From Procambarus clarkii (taxonomy: Eukaryota > Arthropoda > Malacostraca > Decapoda > Cambaridae): a stretch of 64,000 nucleotides of DNA. Positions 53,156 through 63,038 of the stretch are shown here, in pieces. The notes under the pieces are model-generated. The model did no database searches and was not told the DNA's origin. It saw only the letters and a list, made by a program, of their open reading frames with translations. Both the position numbers and the translations under genes were made by a program. The stretch is taken from positions 14,168,941 through 14,232,940 of the forward strand of contig NC_091237.1 of NCBI RefSeq assembly GCF_040958095.1, written 5' to 3'. Every line of letters starts with the position of its first letter. Position 1 is the first letter of the stretch.

Positions 53156-53487
53156 TACAGTCCACCCTATTTGATATAGTTAATTTTACATAAAAAAAGT
53201 AACTGTTGTGTTTAATAGAATCCTGGTCGAGTAATGGTTTGATCAAATCATCAGGACAAATTGGGGGAGGGGGGGAACCTTTGACAAGCTGTTGGCTTCC
53301 TGTCCTCGTCGAAACCACTAGAAATAGTAGCTCTCAGGTAAATTCAGGTAAAAAAACTGGTAGAATAACTGTTGTGTGTAATATGACTCCAGTAGAGTAA
53401 CTGTTGTGAAGCAGCACCCTGCGTTGATTGGTTGAAAACTAATCTACCCGAACTAATGCTTCAAACAAATGAAACATGGTTCATCAG
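53156..53487. other. No gene; eroded repeat text
   Basis: Words like 'ggcttcctgtcctcgtcgaa' suggest an old dispersed repeat. No exon. Confidence 0.35.
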
Positions 53488-53700
53488 TGTACTCACCTAG
53501 TTGTACTCACCTAGTTGTGTTTGCGGGGGTTGAGCTCTGGCTCTTTGGTCCCGCCTCTCAACCGTCAATCAACAGGTGTACAGATTCCTGAGCCTATCGG
53601 GCTCTGTCATATCTACACTTGGAACTGTGTATGAAGTCAGCCTCCACCACATCACCCCCTAATGCATTCCATTTGTCAACCACTCTGACACTAAAAAAAA
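53488..53700 (-). mobile_element. LINE 3' end (CR1/L2-like RT C-terminus), minus strand
   Basis: The minus strand reads SVRVVDKWNALGGDVVEADF then IHSSKCRYDRAR and a stop. This is the common C-terminal block of non-LTR RTs. It is followed by a 3' UTR and a terminal tandem of 'AACTAGGTGAGTAC' (two copies). 5'-truncated within the last ~35 codons. Confidence 0.85.
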
Positions 53701-53715
53701 AGTGTGCACTGGGTG

Positions 53716-53880
53716 CTGTGACGATTGATTGATTGATTGAAGATTAAGCCAAAAGGTGGCACAGGCATAATAGCCCGTACGTGGAGGCCCTTTGGAGCCA
53801 TTACCAGTGTCAATAGCTGATACTGGAGGTCTATGGAAGGTGCGACTTGTGACCTCTCGGTGCTGTGACGGCGCCTCTGT
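53716..53880 (-). mobile_element. Retroposon piece with (TCAA)n tail, minus strand, member 1
   Basis: Plus-strand text '(gatt)n gaagattaagcc', 'ggtggcacaggcataatagc', 'ggccctttggagccattacc' and 'gatactggaggtctatgg'. On the minus strand this ends in an (ATCA)n tail, like a LINE or SINE 3' end. A second member is at 54506-54641 and a third piece at 56905-56975. Confidence 0.65.
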
Positions 53881-54137
53881 GGTTCATATATTGGCAGACG
53901 ACACTCCTTTGAGTCGCAGCCCAGTCCAGGCAACTGAGACAAAGGTATCCAACATTGTTCTTCTGAGGTAATAATGTTAGGGGTGAGCAGTCCGTCTTCT
54001 TTGAGTTGCCACTACGGTCAAAATACAGGGTACTAAAACACAGACGAGTGTTCCTTAGAGGTCCAGTGTTTCTGGTTGGTGTTTCGTCTGCTCCCTAGTA
54101 AATAGTAAAATACTGATTCTTAAGACTATACTATATA

Positions 54138-54306
54138 TGACAGTGTCAGACCACGGAGGAAAAATGAAACAGGAATTTCCTTAAGTACTTTCGTATATTG
54201 ATACATCTTCAGAAGGAGCACTCCACTCCTTTTGAAGATGTATTAATATACGAAAGTATTTAAGGAAATTCCTGTTTCATTTTTCCTCCGTGGTCTGACA
54301 TTGTCA
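54138..54306. mobile_element. Palindromic MITE (TGACAGTGTCAGACC termini)
   Basis: 169 bp, almost entirely two inverted arms of about 78 bp: left TGACAGTGTCAGACCACGGA, right TCCGTGGTCTGACATTGTCA. A ~12-bp spacer near 54220 contains 'gagcactccact'. No ORF. Confidence 0.9.
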
Positions 54307-54361
54307 CATTTTTAATCACGTGTTTATTTTCGTGATATACACATATACTATATATATATAA

Positions 54362-54505
54362 TTTGTCCGGTCGAGATGGTCAAGCTGATTAAGGCGTCCT
54401 GTAGATACCAGTTGCGTTGCTCTTGGCAGTATGGGTTCGAGTCACTTCTGGGGTGTGAGTTTTCAGTCGCATATAGTCCTGGGGACCATTCAGGCTTGTT
54501 CGCAT
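54362..54505 (+). mobile_element. tRNA-like SINE interrupted by later insertions
   Basis: A box 'GATGGTCAAGCTGATTAAGG' and B box 'GGGTTCGAGTCAC', then 'gtgagttttcagtcgcatat' and 'ccattcaggcttgttcgcat'. The body appears to resume at about 56858 ('cttgttcgcatatataattg'), so 2.35 kb of other elements lies inside it. Confidence 0.65.
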
Positions 54506-54641
54506 TGATTGATTGATGAAGATTAAGCCACCCAAGAGGTGGCACGGGCATGAATAGCCCGTAGGTGGTGGCCCTTTCGAGCCATTACCATTATCAAAAG
54601 ATGATACTGGAGATCTGTGGAGGCGCAACTGCACCCTGCGT
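54506..54641 (-). mobile_element. Retroposon piece with (TCAA)n tail, minus strand, member 2
   Basis: Same family as 53716-53880 ('gaagattaagccacccaaga', 'ggtggcacgggcatgaatag'). Bounded on both sides by 'cttgttcgcat' (54495-54505 and 54642-54652), a likely target-site duplication. Confidence 0.65.
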
Positions 54642-54655
54642 CTTGTTCGCATATA

Positions 54656-56857
54656 GTTCGTCTGATGTGGTTCCTGGAACACCATCACCTCCTCTCCCCT
54701 TCTCAATTTGGTTTCCGCAAGTGCCGCAGCACGACAGATGTCCTGGTGAACTTGGAGGTCTATATTCGTACTGCTTTTGCTGCGAAGACCTCCGTTGTTG
54801 CCGTCCTTTTTGACCTAGAAAAGGCTTACGACACCACTTGGCGTTATCATATCCTATCTCAACTTCATTCTTTTGGCCTTCGTGGTCATCTCCCTCTCTT
54901 TCTCCGCAGCTTCCTCTCTCGTCGTTCCTTTCGGGTGCGCCTTGGTACCGCTCTCTCTCCCTCTTTTCAGCAATACGAAGGTGTGCCCCAGGGTAGTGTT
55001 CTGAGCACTACTCTTTTTCTGGTTGCCCTCAATGGTCTTCTTTCCTCTCTTCCTTCTGGTGTCTTCTCCGCTCTCTATGTCGATGATCTTACCCTTTGTT
55101 GTCAGGGTGATGATTCGCCTCTCCTTCAACGCCGGCTTCAACTTGCGATTGATGCCGTGTCGTCTTGGGCCACAGGTCATGGCTTCAAGTTCTCTACTTC
55201 TAAGACTTGTGCCATGACTTTTACGCGGAAACGGGTTGTTCTTCGTCCCTCTTTGTCACTTTATGGTCATCCCCTTGAATACAAAGATTCCGCGAAGCTT
55301 TTGGGGTTATTCCTTGACACTCGTTTGTCTTGGTCTCCCCATATCTCTTACCTCCGTGTTGAGTGCTCTAAGTCCCTTACCCTCCTTCGGGTCTTGTCCC
55401 ATACTTCTTGGGGGGCAGATAGGCGCACTCTCCTTGCTTTACATTCCTCTCTCGTCCTGTCTAAGCTCGATTATGGTTGCCCTGCTTACTCGTCTGCTTC
55501 TCCTTCTACTCTTCGCCGTCTTGATGCTTTGCACCATACTGGGTTGCGCCTCAGTTCTGGTGCCTTTCGTTCGACTCCCGTCCTTAGCTTGTATGTTGAC
55601 ACTGGCTTCCTGTCTCTCCAGGACCGCCGTGATCGCTACTGTCTTCGCTATCTTGCGCGGTCCTTGCAACATCCTTCCTCTCGCCTCTGTCGTGCTTTAA
55701 CTTTTACCCCTCCTGCGGTTCCTGTTCCTCTTCACCACCTCCCTCTTTCTGTCCGGTTATCTCGCCTACAGGATTCTCTTTCCGTTCGTCTGTCTGATGT
55801 TTCTCCTCGTGTTGTTCCTTCTTTGCCCCCGTGGAGGGTCCCTCTTCCGCGGTTTTGTACATCCTTGACTCGTATCACTAAAGCTTTTACCCCTCCTACA
55901 GTTCTAAAACGCCTTTTCCTCGAGCACTTTTCTTCTCACTCCCGCTCCGTTTCTGTCTTCACCGATGGGTCTAAGTCAGCGGACGGTGTTGGCTACTCTG
56001 TTGTTTTTCCTGATCGCACTTATATGTGTCGCTTGCCTCCGGAGACTAGCATCTTTACAGCGGAACTTTATGCTATTCTCTATGCTCTTCGTCTCCTGCT
56101 TTCTCGTTGTCAGTCTTCCTTTGTGGTTGTTGTTGACTCTCGTAGTGCCCTCATGGCTCTCGGGTGCTTTAATCCAGTTCATCCGGTAGTTGTCGAGATC
56201 CAGCATTGGCTGTTTCTCGTTCACAGTAAATTTAAGTCGGTTGAGTTTTGTTGGGTTCCCAGCCATATTGGCGTGTCTTTAAATGAGCGTGCGGATGCTG
56301 CCGCTAAGGAAGCTGTCCGCTCTTGTCCCATCTCTCGTAAAGGCATTCCGTATTCCGACTTTTACCCGGTTATCCATTCCTCAGTCCTTACCCGTTGGCA
56401 GGCTTCTTGGTTGTCTGTTACTGGTAACAAGCTACGTACTCTTAAATGTTGTGTTTCCTCGTGGCCGTCCTCCTTCCACCGTAACCGGCGGTGGGAAACA
56501 GCTCTGGCGAGGTTGCGTCTTGGCCATACTCGCTTAACCCATGGTCACTTGATGGAGCGCCGCCCTGCTCCTTATTGTCCTAGTTGCATTGTCCCTCTTA
56601 CGGTCGTGCATGTCCTTCTTGAATGTCCTGACTTCCAGGACGAGCGTGTGTCTTGCTTTCCGACCGCCCCTCGCGGTCACCTGTCCCTCGATAGAATTCT
56701 TGGTGACTCGGATACTTTTGATATCGTTCGCCTTATGCGTTTTTGTTCTCGTATTGGCATCCTTGGTGATATTTAGCGCCCTCTGATTATTTTGCGTATT
56801 TGATGGTGCTACATAGCCTTCCCGGTTTGGTGCCTTCTTTTGATAATTACTTACTTA
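54656..56857 (+). mobile_element. I-group-like LINE, 5'-truncated, RT-RNase H ORF open
   Basis: An open frame runs from 54617 to 56776 (719 codons; the LINE part begins about residue 14). RT: 'VAVLFDLEKAYDTTW' (61-75), 'EGVPQGSVLS' (121-130) and 'LYVDDLTLCC' (153-162). RNase H: 'VFTDGSKSADGVGYS' (447-461, D450), 'FTAELYAI' (480-487, E483), 'VVVDSRSAL' (504-512, D507) and 'WVPSHIGVSLNERADAAAKE' (546-565, D560). A CxxC...HxxxxC zinc-like motif ('CPSCIVPL', 'HVLLECPDF') follows. RT plus RNase H fits the I group rather than Jockey or RTE. The endonuclease and ORF1 are missing. The 3' end is an (ACTT)n tail. A 14-bp target duplication 'cttgttcgcatata' lies at 54642-54655 and 56858-56871. The open frame suggests a recent insertion. 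Confidence 0.92.
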
Positions 56858-56904
56858 CTTGTTCGCATATATAATTGTGTATATATAAGGTAGCTCTGAG
56901 GCAC

Positions 56905-56975
56905 TCTAGCTTTCTGGTTTCTTCATGCCCGTGCCACCTCTTGGATGGCTTAATCTTCATCAATCAAATCATCGC
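56905..56975 (+). mobile_element. Retroposon 3' end with (TCAA) tail, plus strand, member 3
   Basis: 'tcttcatgcccgtgccacct' and 'ggatggcttaatcttcatca' then 'atcaaatcat'. The reverse orientation of members at 53.7 and 54.5 kb. Confidence 0.6.
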
Positions 56976-57715
56976 TCTAGCTTTCTGCTTATATATAAAA
57001 AGCTGTTTATAGTGTGAATATGATTACAAGTGCTTGTGTCTCCCAGTGTCTGCTTTCGATAGGAAACGTATCGTTGTCTGATTTGTTCTGGATAAAAACA
57101 ACGGAAAGGTGCATGAAAATGAGACTCCGTCTCAAATGTCAAAATTGAATATATATACAAGCTACATATATGCACCTACCAGCGTGTCGGTTGTCATCCG
57201 TGTCAGAGACACTTGGTCACGCTTCGTGCCTTAGAAAGTGAGAGTTTATGCCAAGTATGTAGAGGAGAGTGGATAGAGGGGGGGGGGGGGGGTTAGGGGA
57301 TGTGCCAGTCACTAGTACATGACAGCATGTGAACATCTGCCCCCCCCCCCGCACCTCTCCATCCACCATCCAAGGAGGAACGCCCCCTCCCTATTGTTCT
57401 TGAAATATACACACCCACTAAGGAGGAACGGTCCCACTCAAATATATCCACCCACCAAGGTAAAAGTACAAAGTTCTTTCTTCTGGCTTGATCTCTGATA
57501 TCATTATCAATTGTTACTTCAATAGTTTGAGTTGTGATTCATGTAAGGTGGGTTTTTTTTCTAAATTGGTTACGGCCGTTAGGATTTGAAATGGTTCCCC
57601 GCGGGCAGTTGACACGTTATAATCGTTCATTTGTTTTCCCCTCAACTCTTCAAAACAATTCAAATTCAATTTTTTTTGTAGTATTTCATACCACGTACCT
57701 CTCACTGGCCACCAC
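56976..57715. other. No gene; G-run/C-run inverted repeat at 57.26-57.37 kb
   Basis: Contains a G run of about 17 (57279 on) and a C run (57341 on) in inverted arrangement (see findings). Otherwise no feature. Confidence 0.4.
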
Positions 57716-57940
57716 CCTCACATCGGACAGATAGACAGAGACAGAGACAAAGACAGACACACGGAAACATACAAAAAGATATACGGAGGGAGAGACGGGC
57801 AAAGACAGGGACAGACAGACAGCCGCAGTAGATGGATGGATAGATGAATAGACAGATGAGTAGGTACAGCTGGATAGATAGATGGATTGATAGGTAAATA
57901 CATAGATGGAGAGATGGGAAGACAGACAAAGAGACCCGGA
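57716..57940. repeat. (GACA)n/(GATA)n degenerate microsatellite
   Basis: Long run of 'agacagac', 'gatagatagatgg' and related tetramers. The Leu/Ser/Cys-rich ORFs opposite are artefacts. Confidence 0.85.
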
Positions 57941-58085
57941 TCACGCCGGGTACCCTCCCCCTTTAGTTCAAAACAAACAGTTTATGGAATGATTATAGTT
58001 GCAGTACCAACAACCATTAGTACACATACAACAAATAACATTAGCAGTATACTGGAAACTGGTCTGGAATATGTAATAGATGAAG
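57941..58085. repeat. Unclassified dispersed repeat, shared with 60.67 kb
   Basis: 'acccggatcacgccgggtac' and 'ggaatgattatagttgcagt' match 'acccgggtcacaccgggtac' and 'ggaatgattataactgctta' at 60684-60752. Confidence 0.55.
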
Positions 58086-58163
58086 CACAATGGAAACTTT
58101 GAAAACACAAGAGGTTTACAACCAAACTAGAGCAAGAATGAAAGAATCTAAACATCGAGAATA

Positions 58164-58405
58164 GGTTATCTTGAGTTGATTTCGGGGCTTTAGTGTCCCC
58201 GCGGCCCGGTCCTTGACCAGGCCTCCACCCCCAGGAAGCAGCCCGTGACAGCTGACTAACACCCAGGTACCTATTTACTGCTAGGTAACAGGGGCATTCA
58301 GGGTGAAAGAAACTTTGCCCATTTGTTTCTGCCTCGTGCGGGAATCGAACCCGCGCCACAGAATTACGAGTCCTGCGCGCTATCCACCAGGCTACGAGGC
58401 CCCTA
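58164..58405 (-). mobile_element. tRNA-derived SINE with well-kept tRNA-Thr-like head, minus strand
   Basis: On the minus strand the head folds as a tRNA: acceptor arms GCCTCGT and ACGAGGC pair fully, the T arm is 'GCGGGTTCGATTCCCGC', and the anticodon arm 'CAGGACTCGTAATTCTG' has loop triplet CGT (Thr type). The D arm is weak. The SINE body follows ('caggtacctatttactgcta', 'cctccacccccaggaagcag' on the plus strand). It is a SINE, not a lone tRNA gene. Confidence 0.92.
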
Positions 58406-58561
58406 GTTCCTAGGTTGAAGGAACATAATCCAGAAAATCTAGAGCACAACATATATGATATTGACTGGAAGAGACAAGGTGGACAAGACCAGAATCTTTC
58501 AACTGTGAGAAAATGTGACCAAGATCGATGAAATTAAAGGAATGCAAATGAGTTTGAGGAA

Positions 58562-58632
58562 GGAGGCCTGGTCGAGGACTGGGCCGTTGAGAACGCTAAG
58601 CCCCGAAATCATCTCAAGATAACCTCAAGAAG
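58562..58632 (+). mobile_element. SINE (Thr-type family), 3' tail only, plus strand
   Basis: 'ggaggcctggtcgaggactg' and 'aaatcatctcaagataacct'. Strongly 5'-truncated copy. Confidence 0.85.
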
Positions 58633-59570
58633 GAAGGTAAGGAAGCATGTGAACGCTGTACGAGCGGCCAGGGAACTACACCAGTAGGTAAGGCCACCTC
58701 CATTCACAGCTTCAAGAGCAAATACGACACTGAACTTGACCGCCAAGATAAATAGAGGAAGCAGCTACTTATAGGCAGGAATCTGGGACCCTAGAGCTAG
58801 AGACGTCTCGCTTGCTTCCCGTTGACACAGAGTCAGCTGCATCGTGTATACGTCCTGACGTCGTGATGTGAATACAGGAGCATATGAATATGTGGAACTG
58901 AAGAAAGCCTATTGCTTCATGCCAATAGGGTATATTCTATTGTGGGCAGTATTGGTCTATTGGGCCAATAGGCCCTTCCACTACTGCCCACAGGATGGGT
59001 ATGGGGTTCCTGTATAGCCTTCCACCGGATGGGTAAAGATAAAGTCATTATGAAGCGAAAGCGCTTAGGCAGTAGGCTACCACTAGAGGATGGGTGTCAG
59101 GTGCTGAAGTAAATTCGAGACTGCATATGAGAGAATACATGTCGTGCAGAATGTCATTGTAGACTAAACCTAGTGACAATGCAGTACAAATGTTGATGGT
59201 ATTCTTGAAAAAAAATAAGAAAATATATCTTTCGAAATCATTCTGAGCATGTCACATACTGCTGAAGGGAGGTATTCGAAAAATAAAAGCCTGAAACTAT
59301 TATTTAATGAACACTTAAATAAAACTCTTGACTTATTTTTTCAAAACTATATATATAATGAAACTATTGAAATATTCTGCATTCCTCGTATTCGCTAGCG
59401 GAGAAGTCGAAAAAAAGATTGACGTAACTTGTGTTAAAATAAATTTCATAGCCGCGTGCAGGCGTTGTATCATATACAATATTGTAGCCTATTATTTAAT
59501 ACTGTATTTTGCATTCATTTCAAAATGTCCTCATACTTGTATTGAGGAATAAACAACGTAACATTCCCTT
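58633..59570. other. No gene recognised
   Basis: No exon with splice support; AT-rich after 59100. Confidence 0.4.
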
Positions 59571-59572
59571 CC

Positions 59573-59735
59573 TCTCGCGACGGACTCGCTTCATGCAGGT
59601 CGGCGTTCAATCCCCGACCGTCCTCAAGTGATTGGGCACCATTCCTTTCCCCCCGTCCCATCCCAAATCCTGATCCCTTCCAAGTGCTTTATAGTCGCAA
59701 TGGCTTAGCGGTTTCCCCCTAATACATCCCTTTCG
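59573..59735 (+). mobile_element. SINE family II, plus copy with head
   Basis: Head with A-box-like 'GGACTCGCTTCATGCAGGTC' and B box 'GGCGTTCAATCCCCGACC', then 'ccgtcccatcccaaatcctg' and 'gtcgcaatggcttagcggtt' in reverse relation to the 50.0-kb copy. Confidence 0.8.
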
Positions 59736-59932
59736 CCCTCTTGCAACACACGTACACGGTGAACTATTTGTTTTTTTTTGCTGGAGTGAAGGAAGGTGGT
59801 GGGTATCCTTGACGGGATTACCCCGGACGCCATCTTGGACCGCCCACGTCCTACCACTTCCTCAATACCACCGTATCCCGTCACCTGTGAAACTATGTGG
59901 GTGAATGTTTCGAAGAGTTTGACTGGAGTGCG

Positions 59933-59962
59933 CTACGACGCACCGGTGAAGGTGCGTCGTAG
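59933..59962. other. Perfect 12-bp hairpin
   Basis: Arms CTACGACGCACC and GGTGCGTCGTAG around the loop GGTGAA. It lies in a 60-codon open frame just before the (GA)n tract. Confidence 0.85.
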
Positions 59963-59987
59963 CTGTCCATTTATGCTGTGGGTGTAA

Positions 59988-60208
<221 letters not shown>

Positions 60209-61140
60209 AGTGACCTTGGTGGAGTGAGGTATCACAGGGCAGGAGACGCCTGGTTCGCAGCCCAGCCCACCGTCAAGAAATTTGTCGTACTTAAATGCCC
60301 TTAACTACTTGAGGGCCCAAAACAGAAAACGGGACAGGATGTGTAGTGAGAATAGACAATTCTTAACTTAGTCCTCCCCGACCCCCTGGAAACGCCATTC
60401 TCTCAAACTCCTGATCCACATTTTTCATTGAGTGCTCTCTTTCTCTGCAACGTGCCCGTCTTCACATTAAAAGTACAGTGCTGTACTATTACTGTGTGTA
60501 CTCTTATTTCATGCACTGTACTTGGTTATAAATGTTCAGGGCTCTAATCGAGTTTATGAACACTGAAGTTAGGCTAGGCTTGGGTTGGTTAGGTTAAGTA
60601 AGGATTAGTTTGGTGTGGTATGAATTAGTTTAATTAGTTTAGCGTTTACTAGAACTTCACAGACACGGAAGACAGACAGACAGACCCGGGTCACACCGGG
60701 TACCTCAACCCCCCTCAGTAGAAAATAAACTTTTGGGAATGATTATAACTGCTTATAAATGATTATAAAATAAATGCAGTTATATATAAATGATTATAAA
60801 AACACCTAAATTAACAAACAATTACAATTGTTTACTAGGTGTTTGTACTTAAATTGTCGAAGTACTGTACGACTTAATGAGTTAGAGAAAACAATATAGA
60901 CATACCTAACTGATGTTCTCTAGTCAGTTTGAATGTCATTGACATTATATATAACGTATATACTTTGTTATATAACGCGCATATTCCTTGTGGCTTCCCA
61001 TTGTTGGGGATAAGAAGCCTGTCCCGCATCCTCTTCCAGAATTTCACCTACCCTATCCCTCTGCCTCCCTCCATCCTTTCCAAACCCTTTGGATATCAAA
61101 GCTAAAGGAAACCTGTAAGGTTTGTCACAACCCCCCCCCC
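60209..61140. other. No gene; small dispersed-repeat pieces
   Basis: Includes a piece of the 33.87-kb family (60313-60335), a TTAGGT-rich stretch (60570-60600), the 57.95-kb family (60680-60760) and a C run at 61129-61144. Confidence 0.4.
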
Positions 61141-61143
61141 CCC

Positions 61144-61428
61144 GAGACGGTTATCTTGAGATGGTTATCTTGAGAGGGTTATCTTGAGATGATTTCGAGG
61201 CTTAGCATTCCCGCGGCCCGATCCTCGACCAGGCCTCCTTTTTGTTACACACCTTCCAGGAAGCAGCCCGTAGCAGCTGTCTAACTCCCAGGTACCTATT
61301 TACTGCTAGGTGCAAGGGCATCAGGGTGAAAGAAACTCTGTCCATTTGTTTCCGCCTCCACCGGGGATCGAACCCGGAACCTCAGGACTACGAATCCCGA
61401 GCGCTGTCCACTCAGCTGTCAGGCCCCC
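61144..61428 (-). mobile_element. tRNA-derived SINE (Thr-type head), minus copy with triplicated tail
   Basis: Head on the minus strand: 'GCTGAGTGGACAGCGCTCGG', anticodon arm 'CGGGATTCGTAGTCCTG' (loop triplet CGT) and B box 'GGGTTCGATCCCCGG'. On the plus strand the tail end shows 'gttatcttgag' three times. The body is standard, with a short insert 'tttttgttacacaccttcc' near 61240. Confidence 0.9.
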
Positions 61429-61435
61429 TGGGTCA

Positions 61436-61590
61436 ACGAGTGACCTTTCCCACGATGCAACCGGCAACACTCGGGGTAAATCTCTAATACTTATTTACTG
61501 CTAGGTGACCAGAGGCAGCACATGCCTCGTCCACCCCGGGAATCGAACCTGGGTCCAGTCGGTTGAGAGCCTACTGATCCACAGATATAT
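61436..61590 (-). mobile_element. SINE (Thr-type family), adjacent minus copy
   Basis: 'cacgatgcaaccggcaacac', 'tacttatttactgctaggtg' and B box (minus) 'CAGGTTCGATTCCCGG'. It sits directly next to the copy at 61144-61428 in the same orientation. Confidence 0.8.
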
Positions 61591-61774
61591 GTATATATAT
61601 ATATAGATATATACCATGTAACGTATCTATCACCACATATCGTATATGACAGCATATATCTCTACCTATAAAGGTGTTGTTGCTGATCCCTTATGGTGCA
61701 ATAGTTAACTAAATCTTCTTGCTTTTGCTTCCGGAGTCGCTATCGTTATGAGTATATCTTTGAGCGGTGCACCT

Positions 61775-61885
61775 ACAGCCATGTACTCTTGTACACCTAC
61801 AGTAATGTACTCTTGTACACCTACAGCAATGTACTCTTGTACACCTACAGCAATGTACTCTTGTACACCTACAGCAATGTACTCC
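61775..61885. repeat. 24-bp minisatellite, about 5 copies
   Basis: The unit 'acctacagcaatgtactctt' plus 'gtac'. Since 24 is a multiple of 3, a repeat peptide frame (VQEYIAVG on the minus strand) appears. Considered an artefact. Confidence 0.9.
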
Positions 61886-62103
61886 TGCGCAACTACTCTC
61901 ATTTTCTCAAGATTTGAGTTATCCAGAACGATGCGTTTAAGAATTAAGTTATTTGCGCAAATTAATTTCACCTCGACACTATAAACGTCAATTAATTGTT
62001 ATCTTCTCCACTACAGAAATTGTTACGAATTGTGTATATTATGCAAGATGGACTTTCAGTGTTGCTATAAATAAGTCCAATTTTGTGCTATGTTGTTCCC
62101 TCA

Positions 62104-62328
62104 GACCAGGATTTATGAAGCAGTTACGCAACTACTGCGAACCTGCGCATGTTTTCCCAATCTCTGGCGGCCTTGTTTACATATAATAAACAGTCCATGA
62201 GCTCCGGAGCACCAGGAGGCTGTTTATAACAATAACAACATTCGATTGTTGACGTTTGTACACATTTTTAACAAATGTAAACAAAGCCCGCCAGAGATTG
62301 AGAAAATATGTAGAGGTTTCGTAAGTAA
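62104..62328. mobile_element. Palindromic MITE 'GGGGCCAGATTC', copy 4 (end-eroded)
   Basis: 'ccaggatttatgaagcagtt', 'acctgcgcatgttttcccaa' and 'ataacaataacaaca' match the family. The right terminus stops at 'ggtttcgtaagtaa', so that end is truncated. Confidence 0.8.
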
Positions 62329-62567
62329 TAACATTTAAGGACCTACAGTGAACTTATACTCATATGGAGCAATGAATGTACAAACATTGTCCTCCAATTA
62401 TATTTAACCCTGGCGAGGTCCCCATTTAGACTACGCCGTCAAATTTTGGTCACCATATGACAATGGACATCGATTCCCTCGAGGAAATTCAATGTAGGAA
62501 GTTCAGATCAAGGAAGGATATGGAGATGTCTGCCTTGGCAGGAGTGGTAGTGAGAGGAACAGAGAAA

Positions 62568-62576
<9 letters not shown>

Positions 62577-62649
<73 letters not shown>
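62577..62649. repeat. (TA)n microsatellite
   Basis: TA tract ending exactly at the left MITE terminus at 62650. Confidence 0.95.
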
Positions 62650-62653
<4 letters not shown>

Positions 62654-63038
62654 GTACCTAGTAGCCAGAACGCACTTGTCGGCCTACTATGCAAGGCCCG
62701 ATTTGCCTAATAAGCCAAGTTTTCATGAATTAATTGTTTTTCGACTACCTAACCTACCTAACCTAACCTAACCTAACTTTTTCGGCTACCTAACCTAACC
62801 TAACCTATAAAGATAGGTTAGGTTAGGTTAGGTAGGGTTGGTTAGGTTCTGTCATATATCTACGTTAATTTTAACTCCAATAACAAAATTTGACCTCATA
62901 CATAATGAAATGGGTAGCTTTATCATTTCATAAGAAAAAAATAGAGAAAATATATTAATTCAGGAAAACTTGGCTTATTAGGCAAATCGGGCCTTGCATA
63001 GTAGGCCCAGAAGTGCGTTCTGGCTACTAGGTACGACA
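62650..63038. mobile_element. Palindromic MITE with (TTAGG)-like core, copy b
   Basis: TIRs TGTCGTACCTAGTAGCCAGA and TCTGGCTACTAGGTACGACA. The core has 'CCTAACCTAACCTAACTTTT' and 'AGGTTAGGTTAGGTTAGGTA'. The asymmetric part ('gacctcatacataatgaaat') lies on the right here and on the left in copy a, so the two copies are opposite in orientation. (TA)n lies on both sides. Confidence 0.88.

Noticed and set aside
55236-55700. 154-codon plus frame within the LINE
   Set aside because: Alternate frame of the RT ORF with no domain of its own.
57702-57944. Cys/Leu-rich minus frames
   Set aside because: Translation of the degenerate (GACA)/(GATA) repeat.
58330-58405. Stand-alone tRNA-Thr gene
   Set aside because: The cloverleaf is good, but it continues straight into the SINE body shared with copies at 1.4, 19.8 and 61.2 kb.
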